Shown: positions 1 through 8,522 of the stretch, piece after piece
Layout of the letters: each line of letters starts with the position of its first letter
How positions within the stretch are numbered: position 1 is the stretch's first letter
Assembly (NCBI GenBank): GCA_963840805.1
Contig: CAWJAJ010000006.1
Location: 1 to 64,000, forward strand
Reading direction: 5' to 3'
DNA: 64,000 nucleotides
From: CADEEN01 sp963840805
Lineage (GTDB): Bacteria; Pseudomonadota; Gammaproteobacteria; Burkholderiales; Burkholderiaceae_C
The notes under the pieces: model-generated
Database searches by the model: none
What the model was told of the DNA's origin: nothing
What the model saw: the letters and a program-made list of their open reading frames with translations, nothing else
Program-made: the position numbers and the translations under genes

Positions 1-69
1 GGCGCGGCGCTGTGGGGCGCCTTCCGCCACGCCAAGCTGCGCGAGCTCGAGGCCACGGCTGCAGCCTGA
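1..69 (+). CDS. 3' end of an unidentified gene (partial)
   Basis: The frame is open from the window edge to a TGA at 67-69 and encodes 22 residues ending LRELEATAAA. The same frame then stays open to a second TGA at 139-141, giving 23 more residues that look protein-like (PDFQESPEELMAKYEALHR). The original gene may have continued to 141 with a premature stop, or 70-141 may be chance. Too little is present to name it. Confidence 0.3.
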   Translation, partial: GAALWGAFRHAKLRELEATAAA

Positions 70-141
70 GCCCCCGACTTCCAGGAGTCGCCCGAAGAGC
101 TGATGGCCAAGTACGAGGCGCTGCACCGAGCCTGCGACTGA

Positions 142-544
142 ACGGCCCGAGAAGGGGAGGCGCCACACAGGGCCAATGTAAGGCGGCTTAGAGCCGCATG
201 CGGTCATTCAGCAACGGCAGTCGATGGGCTGGACTCGACCCATAGCAGCCGGCGGTTCAACAGAAGACCGGTCATTCCTGTGGCGAAGGGCGACCCCAAC
301 GGCTGTCGCTTCCGTGAGACCAGGGCGCATGCGCGCTCACTGACGTGAAGCCCGTCGGCAGCGGCGAACTACGGCCTCTCGTTGGTCACGCTCGGAGTGA
401 CACTGACCTGGCGCGTACGGGCCGCCGTCTTCAAAGACGTCACCATGGATGCCTTCGCCGTGTTTGTGCTTGGTCGGGCAGCTTGGTCGGCTGACCGCAT
501 CGATGCCGTCTACGACGCAGGGAAATGGTCTGCAGGGTCCGGAC
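142..544. other. intergenic, nothing recognised
   Basis: About 400 bases follow the partial left-edge gene and precede the 3' end of the CopD-like gene. Short open frames exist but have no conserved motif, no convincing ribosome binding site and codon use unlike the neighbours. I see no RNA gene or clear repeat. Confidence 0.4.
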
Positions 545-1021
545 TCAAGTCGTCCAGCGCATCAGCGTCACGAGCAGCACCAAGGCACCCAGGCCGAGGT
601 TGATCGAGACCCATGTGCGAATCTGCGTCAGGACCGCACCACCGGCGGCCCACTCGGACGCTGCCATGGCCCGGCCGAGCCTCTTGAAAAGCACGAAGCG
701 GATGTGCATAAAGATCGCCACCATCGCGACGCCCAGCACCGCCATGACGGTCCAGGCCAGCGGCATCTCGAAGTTGCCCCCCGACTGCACCACCTGCTTG
801 GCCACACGACCCAGCATCCACACGCCGCTGGCCAGAGTCAGCAGCGAGGCCACAAGCACGGCTTGGAAGAAGCGCCCGAGCACGTCGTGCATCAGCCGCA
901 GCCGCACCGGCGCCTCCAGCTGAGCGACCGCCGGTCGCAGGAAGAAGTGCGCAAACACCATGCCACCGATCCAAACGACGATGGACAGCACGTGCAGGGT
1001 CTTGAGGGTCGCGTAGATCAT
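545..1021 (-). CDS. CopD-like four-helix membrane protein
   Basis: A 158-residue integral membrane protein with four hydrophobic segments at roughly residues 5-28, 50-70, 88-110 and 133-154. The first carries LHVLSIVVWIGGMVFAHFF, with the His and the W-x-GG pattern seen in CopD-type copper-resistance proteins and related heme-binding membrane proteins. It lies 13 bp downstream of exoD on the same strand and is probably co-transcribed. A role in copper or heme handling is family-level inference; the substrate is not evident. Confidence 0.6.
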   Translation of the reverse strand: MIYATLKTLHVLSIVVWIGGMVFAHFFLRPAVAQLEAPVRLRLMHDVLGRFFQAVLVASLLTLASGVWMLGRVAKQVVQSGGNFEMPLAWTVMAVLGVAMVAIFMHIRFVLFKRLGRAMAASEWAAGGAVLTQIRTWVSINLGLGALVLLVTLMRWTT

Positions 1022-1034
1022 CGAACAGTCCCCT

Positions 1035-1640
1035 TCAAACCGAAACCCAGCCCAGGATCCAGTCGCTGCCCCAGACCCATGCCATCAGCAGCAGGCCGGT
1101 CGTGGCAACCAATGCCACACCTGACATCAGCAGCCCCAAGATCACTGCAATCCCATCGCGAAACACCAGCCCGAGCCCGATGAGCATCAGCGCCAGCGCT
1201 GGCAGCAGGTTGCCGAAGGGGATCGGCAGCACCACGATGATGGCCATCGATCCGACCGCCGCGGCAAGCGCCGATCGCCAGGTCGGCGCCGCGAGGTGGC
1301 TCAGCCGAGCCCTGGCGTGGCGCCCAGCCATCTCGTAGGCAGAAGCCAGACCCTCCAGCACCCGCCGTGCCCAATGGCGCGGCAGTTCGAGATTGGCGAC
1401 TCGTTGCGGCAGGCATGGCTCGCCTTGGCCCCGCCACATGGCGACGGCCAGCGCCGCCAGCCCAACTCCAAGCAACGTGCCCACGCCCGGCACCGGCAGC
1501 AGGCAGGGCATGGCCAGCAACAGCAGCAACGTACCCTGGGCCTCTGGCCCATTGGCCTGCGCCATCGCCCGCATCGACACCCTTTCCTCCCGAAAGGTTG
1601 CGGCCGCGTTGCGCAAGCGCTGCGCGATCGGCGGCGTCAC
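1035..1640 (-). CDS. exoD: ExoD family membrane protein
   Basis: A 201-residue protein with the ExoD arrangement: a charged N-terminus, then hydrophobic segments including LLLLLAMPCLLPVPGVG near residues 38-55 and a C-terminal pair around 130-195. ExoD proteins were first linked to exopolysaccharide production and alkali tolerance in rhizobia, which suits the neighbouring antiporter operon. The start is GTG at 1638-1640 and overlaps the TGA of a 41-codon upstream frame as GTGA, suggesting translational coupling. Confidence 0.75.
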   Translation of the reverse strand: MTPPIAQRLRNAAATFREERVSMRAMAQANGPEAQGTLLLLLAMPCLLPVPGVGTLLGVGLAALAVAMWRGQGEPCLPQRVANLELPRHWARRVLEGLASAYEMAGRHARARLSHLAAPTWRSALAAAVGSMAIIVVLPIPFGNLLPALALMLIGLGLVFRDGIAVILGLLMSGVALVATTGLLLMAWVWGSDWILGWVSV

Positions 1641-1762
1641 GCGGCCTCACCTGCAGCCGACTGCCCGCGCGTCTTTGCAGCCGCTCTGCGCGCCCAGTAC
1701 CACCAGGCCCAGGCAGGCTTGCCCATGAAGTCGGCCGTGAGGAAGGGAAGCAGGAAGTCCAT
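1637..1762 (-). CDS. possible 41-residue peptide upstream of exoD
   Basis: ATG at 1760-1762 opens a 41-codon frame whose TGA overlaps the exoD GTG start. The product begins MDFLLPFLTADFMGKPAWAW, a hydrophobic tryptophan-rich stretch, and ends with a basic/alanine tail. The stop/start overlap is the same device used by many real gene pairs in this window, which is the main reason to list it. No family is recognised and it could be chance. Confidence 0.35.
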   Translation of the reverse strand: MDFLLPFLTADFMGKPAWAWWYWARRAAAKTRGQSAAGEAA

Positions 1763-1895
1763 GGTTCCGTTTCAGAGGTTGGAAGAGACGACAGTTCCAG
1801 CACTACACAGGCCGCCGAACAAACCCAGCAGCGCGACGCCGCGCTTCTCGTTGCCCAGGCGCCAAGCGTGGAAGGTGACGATGAGGATCGCGTGC

Positions 1896-2315
1896 TCAGC
1901 CAGCCGCCAGTGAGGAACCGGCGTTGGGCCCGGATCCGCCGCTACCGCGGCGGCGCCACAGCGCAATGAGCAGATGCAGCCCGGCGCCCAGCAGCACAAG
2001 CAGCACGCTGCCGATGCCCCAGACCACCCACGTCGCCACCGTCACGCCACCAGCCAGAGTCGGTGCGGCCTGCAGCAGGCTGTCGATCACGGGCCCCAGG
2101 CCGGCCAGCAGCTGGCTAGCCCACTGCGCGATCTCCGGCGGCACCCAGGGCGCCAGCCAATCGGGCAGGGCCATGGTGGCGACGCCCGATGCGGCACCGG
2201 GCAACGCGCCGGCACTCGAAACGGCCCAGACCGCAACGGCATGCAGTGCCCAAGCGGTGACGGACCAGAACGCCAGCAACGCGACGACGACGAACCAGTT
2301 GAGGGCATAGAACAT
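1896..2315 (-). CDS. hypothetical membrane protein, 139 residues
   Basis: Starting at ATG 2315, the product begins MFYALNWFVVVALLAFWSV, with a first membrane helix at about residues 5-30, an amphipathic middle section containing DWLAPWVPPEIAQWASQLL, and a C-terminal helix (VATWVVWGIGSVLLVLLGAG) before a basic tail. I do not recognise the family. It is the first gene of the minus-strand group that continues to exoD and the CopD-like gene. About 80 bp upstream lies a 14-bp motif also found before nhaR. Confidence 0.55.
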   Translation of the reverse strand: MFYALNWFVVVALLAFWSVTAWALHAVAVWAVSSAGALPGAASGVATMALPDWLAPWVPPEIAQWASQLLAGLGPVIDSLLQAAPTLAGGVTVATWVVWGIGSVLLVLLGAGLHLLIALWRRRGSGGSGPNAGSSLAAG

Positions 2316-2396
2316 GATGGGATCTCCGTGAGCGACAAACTGAACGACAGTGTGGCGATGGAAACGCTCTGAACAAACCATGGTCTTTCACACTTG

Positions 2397-2410
2397 GGAT
2401 TCGGTTTTCC
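2397..2410. promoter_or_regulatory. 14-bp motif shared with the nhaR promoter (copy 1)
   Basis: GGATTCGGTTTTCC is identical to the sequence at 9711-9724. This copy lies about 80 bp upstream of the 139-residue membrane protein gene. Neighbouring bases add a weak dyad (TCnG ... CnnGA). Because the other copy abuts nhaR, a LysR-type NhaR operator is a reasonable guess. Confidence 0.35.
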
Positions 2411-2569
2411 TGAACCTCAGGTGCCGGCCGAATGGCCGCCATCGTCACCGCTTCAGAGCGCCCTGGTGCCCGGCGGCGCCCATCGAGCCCCCGCGGGGGG
2501 CTCAAGCAAAGTAGCCGAACCACAATTGCTTGAGAGTCGTCACCGGGAAAGGCCGCCCTATGTTCGACA

Positions 2570-2926
2570 TCAAGGGCGCGCGGATATCGCGCCGGCCGAG
2601 CCCGTAGGCGGTGTGGGCCGCAGGCCGGGGGCATGTTTCAGCGCCAGTTGCACCAGCAGATGCGCCGACACCGGCGCGGTCAGGAACAAGAACAAGGCAA
2701 TCAGCGCCTCATGAAAGCTGGGCTTGCCGGCCACGGCGGCCACCAGCGCCGATGCCAGCAGCACGCAGCCCACGCCCAGCGTGGTAGCCTTGCTCGGCCC
2801 GTGCAGGCGCTTGAAAAAGTCAGACAGCCGCGCCAGGCCAATCGACCCGATCAGCGCGAAGGCGGCACCGATCACCAGCAGCGCGGCGGCCAAGGCGTCG
2901 GCCCATAGGGGCAGGTTCTGGGTCAT
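2570..2926 (-). CDS. mrpG: Mrp cation/proton antiporter subunit G
   Basis: A 118-residue protein with three membrane helices and the typical MrpG core, including GSIGLARLSDFFKRLHGPSK and a following segment that begins TTLGVG. MrpG is a small accessory subunit of the multi-subunit Mrp Na+(K+)/H+ antiporter in the inner membrane. It starts at ATG 2926, 10 bp after mrpF, and is the last gene of the operon. The C-terminal tail is Pro/Ala rich. Confidence 0.9.
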   Translation of the reverse strand: MTQNLPLWADALAAALLVIGAAFALIGSIGLARLSDFFKRLHGPSKATTLGVGCVLLASALVAAVAGKPSFHEALIALFLFLTAPVSAHLLVQLALKHAPGLRPTPPTGSAGAISARP

Positions 2927-2936
2927 CGGCAGAGCC

Positions 2937-3209
2937 TCATTCGGTGATGTCTCGGCGCAGCAGGAATTTGGCCACCACCACCGTGCCGATGAAGCCCAGC
3001 AACCCAATCAGCAGCGCCACCTCGAAGTAGTGCTTGTGGCCAAAGGCCAGTCCCAGGGTGACCAGCACCGCCAGCGCGTTGATGTAGAGCGTGTCCAGTG
3101 CCAGGATGCGGTCGGGCAGACTGGGGCCGCGCAGCAAGCGCCAGGCCGCGAGGGCCAGGGCCAGTGTCAGCACGCCCAGCACCCAGGGCAGCACGGCAGC
3201 GACCATCAT
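2937..3209 (-). CDS. mrpF: Mrp antiporter subunit F
   Basis: A 90-residue, three-helix protein with the conserved MrpF stretch LPDRILALDTLYINALAVLV, whose acidic residue in the membrane region is characteristic. MrpF is an accessory subunit needed for assembly of the Mrp complex. Its ATG at 3209 overlaps the mrpE stop as ATGA. Confidence 0.9.
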   Translation of the reverse strand: MMVAAVLPWVLGVLTLALALAAWRLLRGPSLPDRILALDTLYINALAVLVTLGLAFGHKHYFEVALLIGLLGFIGTVVVAKFLLRRDITE

Positions 3210-3709
3210 CCGAACACCTCCATCAGCAGCGCTTCGTAGCGCGATTTGATATCAGCGGCGATTGCGGCGGCGGCTGCATCGTCCGGCGCATGCAGCGCAT
3301 GCACCAGCAGCCAGCGGCGGTCGTCGCTCAGCTCGGCCGAGATCGTGCCCGGGGTGGTGGTGACGATGCCGGCCAGCAGCACGATGGCGAGCGGATCCCG
3401 AAGGTCGATCGGCACCCACACGAAACGCGGCTGGATCGCGGCGTCTCGACCGAGCACGCGGCGGGCCACGTCGAGGTTGCTGCGCATGATGTCCCAGAGC
3501 ACCACGATGACCAACCTCATCAGCGCCTGCCATGAGCGCAGCGGCGAGCGTGCCGGCCGAAGCGGCATCAGCATCCAGGGGATGGTCAGCGCCAGCAGCG
3601 CACCCAGCAGCCACTGGCCGGGCGAAGCCGACTCGTTGAGCATCAGCCACGCCAGCAGCAGCGCAACGCTCGTCATCGGCGAGGGCAACAGACGGTGGCG
3701 CAGGGTCAT
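3206..3709 (-). CDS. mrpE: Mrp antiporter subunit E
   Basis: A 167-residue protein with the MrpE pattern: two N-terminal helices, then DIMRSNLDVARRVLGRDAAI and the conserved GIVTTTPGTISAELSDD segment. The ATG at 3709 overlaps the mrpD stop as ATGA, which fixes the start although the frame is open further upstream. Confidence 0.9.
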   Translation of the reverse strand: MTLRHRLLPSPMTSVALLLAWLMLNESASPGQWLLGALLALTIPWMLMPLRPARSPLRSWQALMRLVIVVLWDIMRSNLDVARRVLGRDAAIQPRFVWVPIDLRDPLAIVLLAGIVTTTPGTISAELSDDRRWLLVHALHAPDDAAAAAIAADIKSRYEALLMEVFG

Positions 3710-5328
3710 TTCAGGTCTCCTCGTTCGCGCATCTCGCGCCGCACATCGATCGCCGCCGGCAACGGTTGTGCGCCGAGCACGGCCTTCACGTAGTCCTGCG
3801 GCGCGAACAGCTGCGCCGCAGTGGCGGCGGTGTAGCGCGCGATCGGGCCGGCGGCCACGGCGCACAGCACCACGGCAGCCAACGCGCCGACGGTGGCAGC
3901 GCGCGCCAGGCCGGGCTGGCCCGTGGGGTCTTGGGCGCGGTCAGGCCTGCCGGGGGCCGGCCCGCTGCCATGCTCCCAGAACAACACACTGCCGGCGCGC
4001 GCCAGCGCCACCATCACCATCAGGCTTGACGACAGGACACCGGCCGTTACCCAGCCCGCCCAAGGCGTGGTGCCGGCAGCCTGCAGCAGCAGCGCCTTGC
4101 CCATGAAAGCGGCCAGCGGCGGCACGCCAGCCACCGACACTGCCGCAACGAAGAAACCGATGCCCAGCGGCGCCCAGGCCGCAAGACGCCGGCCGGGCTG
4201 CAGCCTGTCACTGCCGCCCCGTGCGGCTGCGATCCGGCCGGCCAGCAGAAACCAGGCGCAGGCCACCAGAGTGCTGGGCACCAGGTAGAACAGCCCGGCA
4301 GCCAGGCCGGGTTCACTGCCCAAGCCAGTGGCCAGAAGCAGGGTACCGGCCGAGGCCACCACCAAATAGGCCACCAGGGTCCGCAGCCGCATTGCCGCCA
4401 GTGCGCCGAGGGCCGCCAGCACCAGCGTGGCCAGGGCGAACATGGACAGCAGCGGCGACGCGCCGGTGACCAGGCCCGCCGGCACGAACAGCGTGGTTGC
4501 GCGCACGATGGCGTACACGCCCACCTTGGTCAGCACCGCGAACAAGGCCGCCGTGGGCGCGCTGGCGCTGGCGTAGGTGTCGGTCAGCCAAAAGTACAGC
4601 GGCAGCAGCGCCGCCTTCACCGCAAACACCACCAGCAGCATCAGCAGCGCTGCCTGGGCCAGGCGCTGGTTTTCCGCAGCCAGTTGCGGCAGCTTCACCG
4701 CCAGGTCGGCCATGTTCAGCGTGCCCGCCACCGCATACAGCAAACTCACCGCGACGAGGAACAGCGCCGAGCCTGCGAGGTTGAAGACCACGTAGTGCAC
4801 GCTGGCCTTCAGGCGCTCGAGGGTGGCGCCGTGCAGCAGCAGGCCGTAGCTGGCGGCCAGCAGCACCTCAAAGAAGACGAACAGGTTGAAGAGATCGGCC
4901 GTGAGGAAGGCGCCATTCAAGCCCATGAGCTGAAACTGGAACAGCGCGTGGAAGTGACGCGACGGCGTTTCGTTCCGGCGGTCGTCGCCGGCCAGCGCGT
5001 AGGTCAACGCTGCGGCGGCCACCAGCGCGGTGACGAGCAGCATCAAGGCCGACAGTCGGTCCAGCGCCAGGGCGACGCCGTGGGGCGCGGCCCAGTTGCC
5101 CAGCAGGTAGGCGTGCACCAAGCCGTGGTCGGCGTGCTGCACCAGCAACGCGGCCAGCAACACCCCGGCGGCTACGGCGGCGGCCGACACCACCGGCACC
5201 CAGCGCGACGCGATCTTTTCCAGCAACAGCAGCGCCGCGCCGGCCACCAATGGCAGCACGATGGGGAGCACCACCTCATGCCCCCCCGGCAAGAGCGTCG
5301 CGGCGGCATTCATCGCGGCCACTGTCAT
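3706..5328 (-). CDS. mrpD: Mrp antiporter subunit D (NuoN/NuoM-like)
   Basis: A 540-residue polytopic protein of the proton-translocating antiporter-like family shared with complex I subunits NuoL/M/N. Landmarks are FNLFVFFEVLLAASYGLLL near residue 125 and AALLPLYFWLTDTYASAPTA-like sequence near residue 235, where the conserved membrane lysine sits. The ATG at 5328 overlaps the mrpC stop as ATGA; the upstream open frame is antisense noise. MrpD with MrpA forms the ion-conducting core. Confidence 0.92.
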   Translation of the reverse strand: MTVAAMNAAATLLPGGHEVVLPIVLPLVAGAALLLLEKIASRWVPVVSAAAVAAGVLLAALLVQHADHGLVHAYLLGNWAAPHGVALALDRLSALMLLVTALVAAAALTYALAGDDRRNETPSRHFHALFQFQLMGLNGAFLTADLFNLFVFFEVLLAASYGLLLHGATLERLKASVHYVVFNLAGSALFLVAVSLLYAVAGTLNMADLAVKLPQLAAENQRLAQAALLMLLVVFAVKAALLPLYFWLTDTYASASAPTAALFAVLTKVGVYAIVRATTLFVPAGLVTGASPLLSMFALATLVLAALGALAAMRLRTLVAYLVVASAGTLLLATGLGSEPGLAAGLFYLVPSTLVACAWFLLAGRIAAARGGSDRLQPGRRLAAWAPLGIGFFVAAVSVAGVPPLAAFMGKALLLQAAGTTPWAGWVTAGVLSSSLMVMVALARAGSVLFWEHGSGPAPGRPDRAQDPTGQPGLARAATVGALAAVVLCAVAAGPIARYTAATAAQLFAPQDYVKAVLGAQPLPAAIDVRREMRERGDLK

Positions 5329-5675
5329 CGCAGCGGCTCCTCGCCATCCACATGGTCGCTGCCGACTTCGCCGCGGGTGCGCAGTGCGATGCCCAGCAGC
5401 AACGCCGTCATCGCAAAGCTGATGACGATGGCTGTCAGCACCAGCGCCTGCGGCAGCGGGTCGGCATGGGTGGCCAGCGTCGCAGCCACTGCCGGCTCGA
5501 TGATGGGCACTGCGTTCACCTGGACCCGGCCCATCGCGAAGATGAACAGGTTGACCGCGTAGCTCAGCAGCGTGAGGCCGAGGATGGTGTCGAAGGTGCG
5601 CGCACGCAGCAGCAGCCATGTGCCGCTGGCGGCCAGCGTACCGATGAACAGGCTGAGCAGCAGCAGCATGGTCAA
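5325..5675 (-). CDS. mrpC: Mrp antiporter subunit C (NuoK-like)
   Basis: A 116-residue, three-helix protein homologous to complex I subunit NuoK, with GLTLLSYAVNLFIFAMGR and, later, DPLPQALVLTAIVISFAMTA. It overlaps mrpAB by 4 nt at its start and mrpD by 4 nt at its end, so the operon is very compact here. Confidence 0.92.
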   Translation of the reverse strand: MTMLLLLSLFIGTLAASGTWLLLRARTFDTILGLTLLSYAVNLFIFAMGRVQVNAVPIIEPAVAATLATHADPLPQALVLTAIVISFAMTALLLGIALRTRGEVGSDHVDGEEPLR

Positions 5676-8518
5676 TCCGTGGGTGGTGCTGCAGCAGGGC
5701 GCGACAGGCGGGCGATGGCCAGCAGCATCGCCATCGTCGCGCCCACCACCACCAGGTACACGCCCAGGTCAAAGACCGAAGCGCTGGCCAGCGGCACGCC
5801 ACCGATGCCGGGCAGCCACGGATAGTCGTAGGTGGTGGTGAGGAACGGCGCCGCGAACAGCCAACTCGCCAGCCCCGTGGCGGCGGCCAGCGCCAGGCCC
5901 CAGCCGATCCAGGCGCGGAAGTCACCGCCCAGCAACGGGCTGCGTTCACGCACCCAGGTCTGGCCATGCGCCACCTGCATCAACACCAGGCCGATGGCCA
6001 GCACCAGGCCGGCGATGAAACCGCCACCCGGCAAATTGTGGCCGCGCAGGTAGAGGAACACGGAGATCAGCACCACGAAGGGCAGCACCAGCCTCGCCAC
6101 GCGCTGCAGCATCAACGGATGGGCCTGGCCACTGGCAACAGGTGTCTGTGCTGCCGGCGGCACCCAGCCGGCCAACAACGCATGCAGCGTCAACGCGGCG
6201 ATGCCCAGTACGGTGATCTCGCCCAGGGTGTCGAAGCCGCGGTAGTCGACGATGATCACGTTGACGACGTTCGCACCACCGCCCAGCGGCAGCGCGGTGG
6301 CGAAGAAAAAGTCGCTGATGCTATGGCCCGGCCGTGTCAGCACCATCCACACCAGCGCCGCCACGCCCAAGCCCACTGCCAGAGCCAGTGCAGCGTCACG
6401 CCACTGGTGCCAGCGGGCGCCGCGCTCCAGCGGGCTCTCCTCGGGCAGCCATTTCAGCGCCAGCATGAGCAGCACCAGGCTCACCACCTCCACCAGCAGT
6501 TGTGTCAACGCCAGATCGGGGGCCGACAGGCCGACGAACACCAGGCAAACCACCAGCCCGGCACCGCCCATCAGCAGCACCGCCACCAAGCGCTGTCTGT
6601 GCAAGAGCGCCGTGCCCAGTGCGGCGGCGCTGCCCAGCAGCCCCAGCAAAAGCGCCAGTGGATGCAGGCCCTGCAGGTGCAGCGCTGCCGGCTGCGCCGA
6701 CGGCCCCCAGGACAGCACGAAAGGCGCCGCCCCGGCGGCCAGCGCCATCAGCACCAGCAGCAGCAGGTAGCGCTGCAAACGTCCGTTCTGAAGTGCACCG
6801 ACCAGCCCGTGGGCGGCCGACACCCCGCCGGCCTGCAACCCTGCAAACAGCTCGCGGCCGCCAGCCACTACCCAGCCGGGCAGGCGTGTAATGCGGTGGA
6901 GGTTGAGGCCCCGCTGCAGCGCGACATACAGCATCACGCCGGCCACCACGGCGATCGCGCTCATCAGCAAGGCGCCGTTCAAGCCATGCCAGACCGCCAA
7001 CTGGTAGGCCGGCAATGCCGGCCCGGGCGCCCCATACAACGCTGCCTGCGCAGCCACCGCCAACAGCGGCCCGGCCACCAGCGCCGGCGCAAGGCCTACC
7101 GCCAGGCACAGCAGCACCAACAGCATGACCGGCAGCCGCATGAAAAACGGGGGCTCATGCGGGGTCTTCGGCAGACCCACCGGCTCGCCATTGAAGAAGG
7201 TGTCGTGGATGAAGCGCAGCGAGTAAGCCACGCTCAGTGCGCCGGCCAGTGTGGCTGCGGCGGGCAGCAGCCATTCCATCGCCGCATGCGAGTCTTTGGC
7301 CAGTGCTTCGGCAAAGAACATCTCTTTGCTGAGAAAGCCGTTGAGCAGTGGCACGCCGGCCATGCTGAGAGACGCCACGATGCCCAGGGCGGCGGTGAAA
7401 GGCATCAGCTTCATGAGGCCGTTGATGCGCCGCAAATCGCGCGTGCCGCATTCATGGTCGATGATGCCGGCGCTCATGAACAAGCTGGCCTTGAAGATCG
7501 CGTGGTTGAGGATGTGGAACACCCCGGCCACCACCGCGAGCGGCTCCGACAGGCCGAACAGCAGCGTGATCAGTCCCAGGTGGCTGATGGTGCTGTAGGC
7601 CAGGAGGCCCTTCAGGTCGTGCTGGAAGATCGCGATGTAGGCACCCAGCAGCATCGTGACCAACCCGACGCTGGTGACGATCCAGAACCAGGGCTCGCTG
7701 CCGCCCAGTGCTGGGTACAAGCGCGCCAGCAGGAACACGCCGCACTTCACCATCGTGGCCGAATGCAGGTAGGCCGAGACCGGCGTGGGCGCCGCCATCG
7801 CGTGCGGCAGCCAGAAGTGAAACGGAAACTGCGCGCTCTTGGTGAAGGCGCCCAGCAGCACCAGCACCAGTGCCACCTCGTACAGCGCATGGGCACGGAT
7901 GCGGTCACCCGAGGCAAGCACCACGTCGAGCTCAAGGCTGCCGACGATGTGGCCTATCAGCAGCGCACCGGCCAGCAGGCACAGCCCGCCGGCGCCAGTG
8001 ACGGTCAACGCCATGCGGGCGCCCTCGCGTGCATCGCGGCCCACATCGTCACGGCCATGCCAAAAGCCGATGAGCAGGAAGCTGGCCAGGCTGGTGAGTT
8101 CCCAGAACAGCACCAGCAGCACCAGGTTGTCGGCCAGCACCACGCCCAGCATGGCACCCATGAACAGCAGCAGGAAGACAAAGAAGCGCCCACTCGGGCT
8201 GTGCGGGTCGCCCGGATCCAGGTACCAGGCCGCGTAGAGCACCACCAGGGCGCCGATGCCACCGATCAGCAGCACGAACAGCCAGGCCAGGCCGTCCATC
8301 CGAAAGCCCAGGTCGAGCCCGAGCGCGGGCAACCATTCAACGCTTGCGCGCAGCACCTGGCCGCCCAAAATGGCCGGTGCCGCCTGCAGCGCGAGTACCG
8401 TCACTCCCAAGGCCGTTGCGCCGGCCAGCGCAGCCTGCAAGCGCCGGGCACCGGCTGGCTGGCTCGCCACCAGGGCCGCGCCCAACCACGGCAGCAAGGC
8501 CAGCAGGAACAGACTCAT
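5672..8518 (-). CDS. mrpA: Mrp antiporter fused subunits A and B
   Basis: A 948-residue polytopic protein. Residues 1 to about 800 are MrpA, with the NuoL-like core including FWELTSLASFLLIGFWHG and the conserved lysine/histidine helices, followed by an MrpA-type C-terminal extension. Residues from about 800 to the end are MrpB-like, with FLYLRGHNLPGGGFIAGLVL as landmark. Fusion of A and B is known in Mrp/Pha systems of Proteobacteria. It starts 4 bp after the exchanger gene. The complex exports Na+ or K+ in exchange for protons at the inner membrane and supports alkali and salt tolerance. Confidence 0.92.
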   Translation of the reverse strand: MSLFLLALLPWLGAALVASQPAGARRLQAALAGATALGVTVLALQAAPAILGGQVLRASVEWLPALGLDLGFRMDGLAWLFVLLIGGIGALVVLYAAWYLDPGDPHSPSGRFFVFLLLFMGAMLGVVLADNLVLLVLFWELTSLASFLLIGFWHGRDDVGRDAREGARMALTVTGAGGLCLLAGALLIGHIVGSLELDVVLASGDRIRAHALYEVALVLVLLGAFTKSAQFPFHFWLPHAMAAPTPVSAYLHSATMVKCGVFLLARLYPALGGSEPWFWIVTSVGLVTMLLGAYIAIFQHDLKGLLAYSTISHLGLITLLFGLSEPLAVVAGVFHILNHAIFKASLFMSAGIIDHECGTRDLRRINGLMKLMPFTAALGIVASLSMAGVPLLNGFLSKEMFFAEALAKDSHAAMEWLLPAAATLAGALSVAYSLRFIHDTFFNGEPVGLPKTPHEPPFFMRLPVMLLVLLCLAVGLAPALVAGPLLAVAAQAALYGAPGPALPAYQLAVWHGLNGALLMSAIAVVAGVMLYVALQRGLNLHRITRLPGWVVAGGRELFAGLQAGGVSAAHGLVGALQNGRLQRYLLLLVLMALAAGAAPFVLSWGPSAQPAALHLQGLHPLALLLGLLGSAAALGTALLHRQRLVAVLLMGGAGLVVCLVFVGLSAPDLALTQLLVEVVSLVLLMLALKWLPEESPLERGARWHQWRDAALALAVGLGVAALVWMVLTRPGHSISDFFFATALPLGGGANVVNVIIVDYRGFDTLGEITVLGIAALTLHALLAGWVPPAAQTPVASGQAHPLMLQRVARLVLPFVVLISVFLYLRGHNLPGGGFIAGLVLAIGLVLMQVAHGQTWVRERSPLLGGDFRAWIGWGLALAAATGLASWLFAAPFLTTTYDYPWLPGIGGVPLASASVFDLGVYLVVVGATMAMLLAIARLSRPAAAPPTD

Positions 8519-8522
8519 CGGC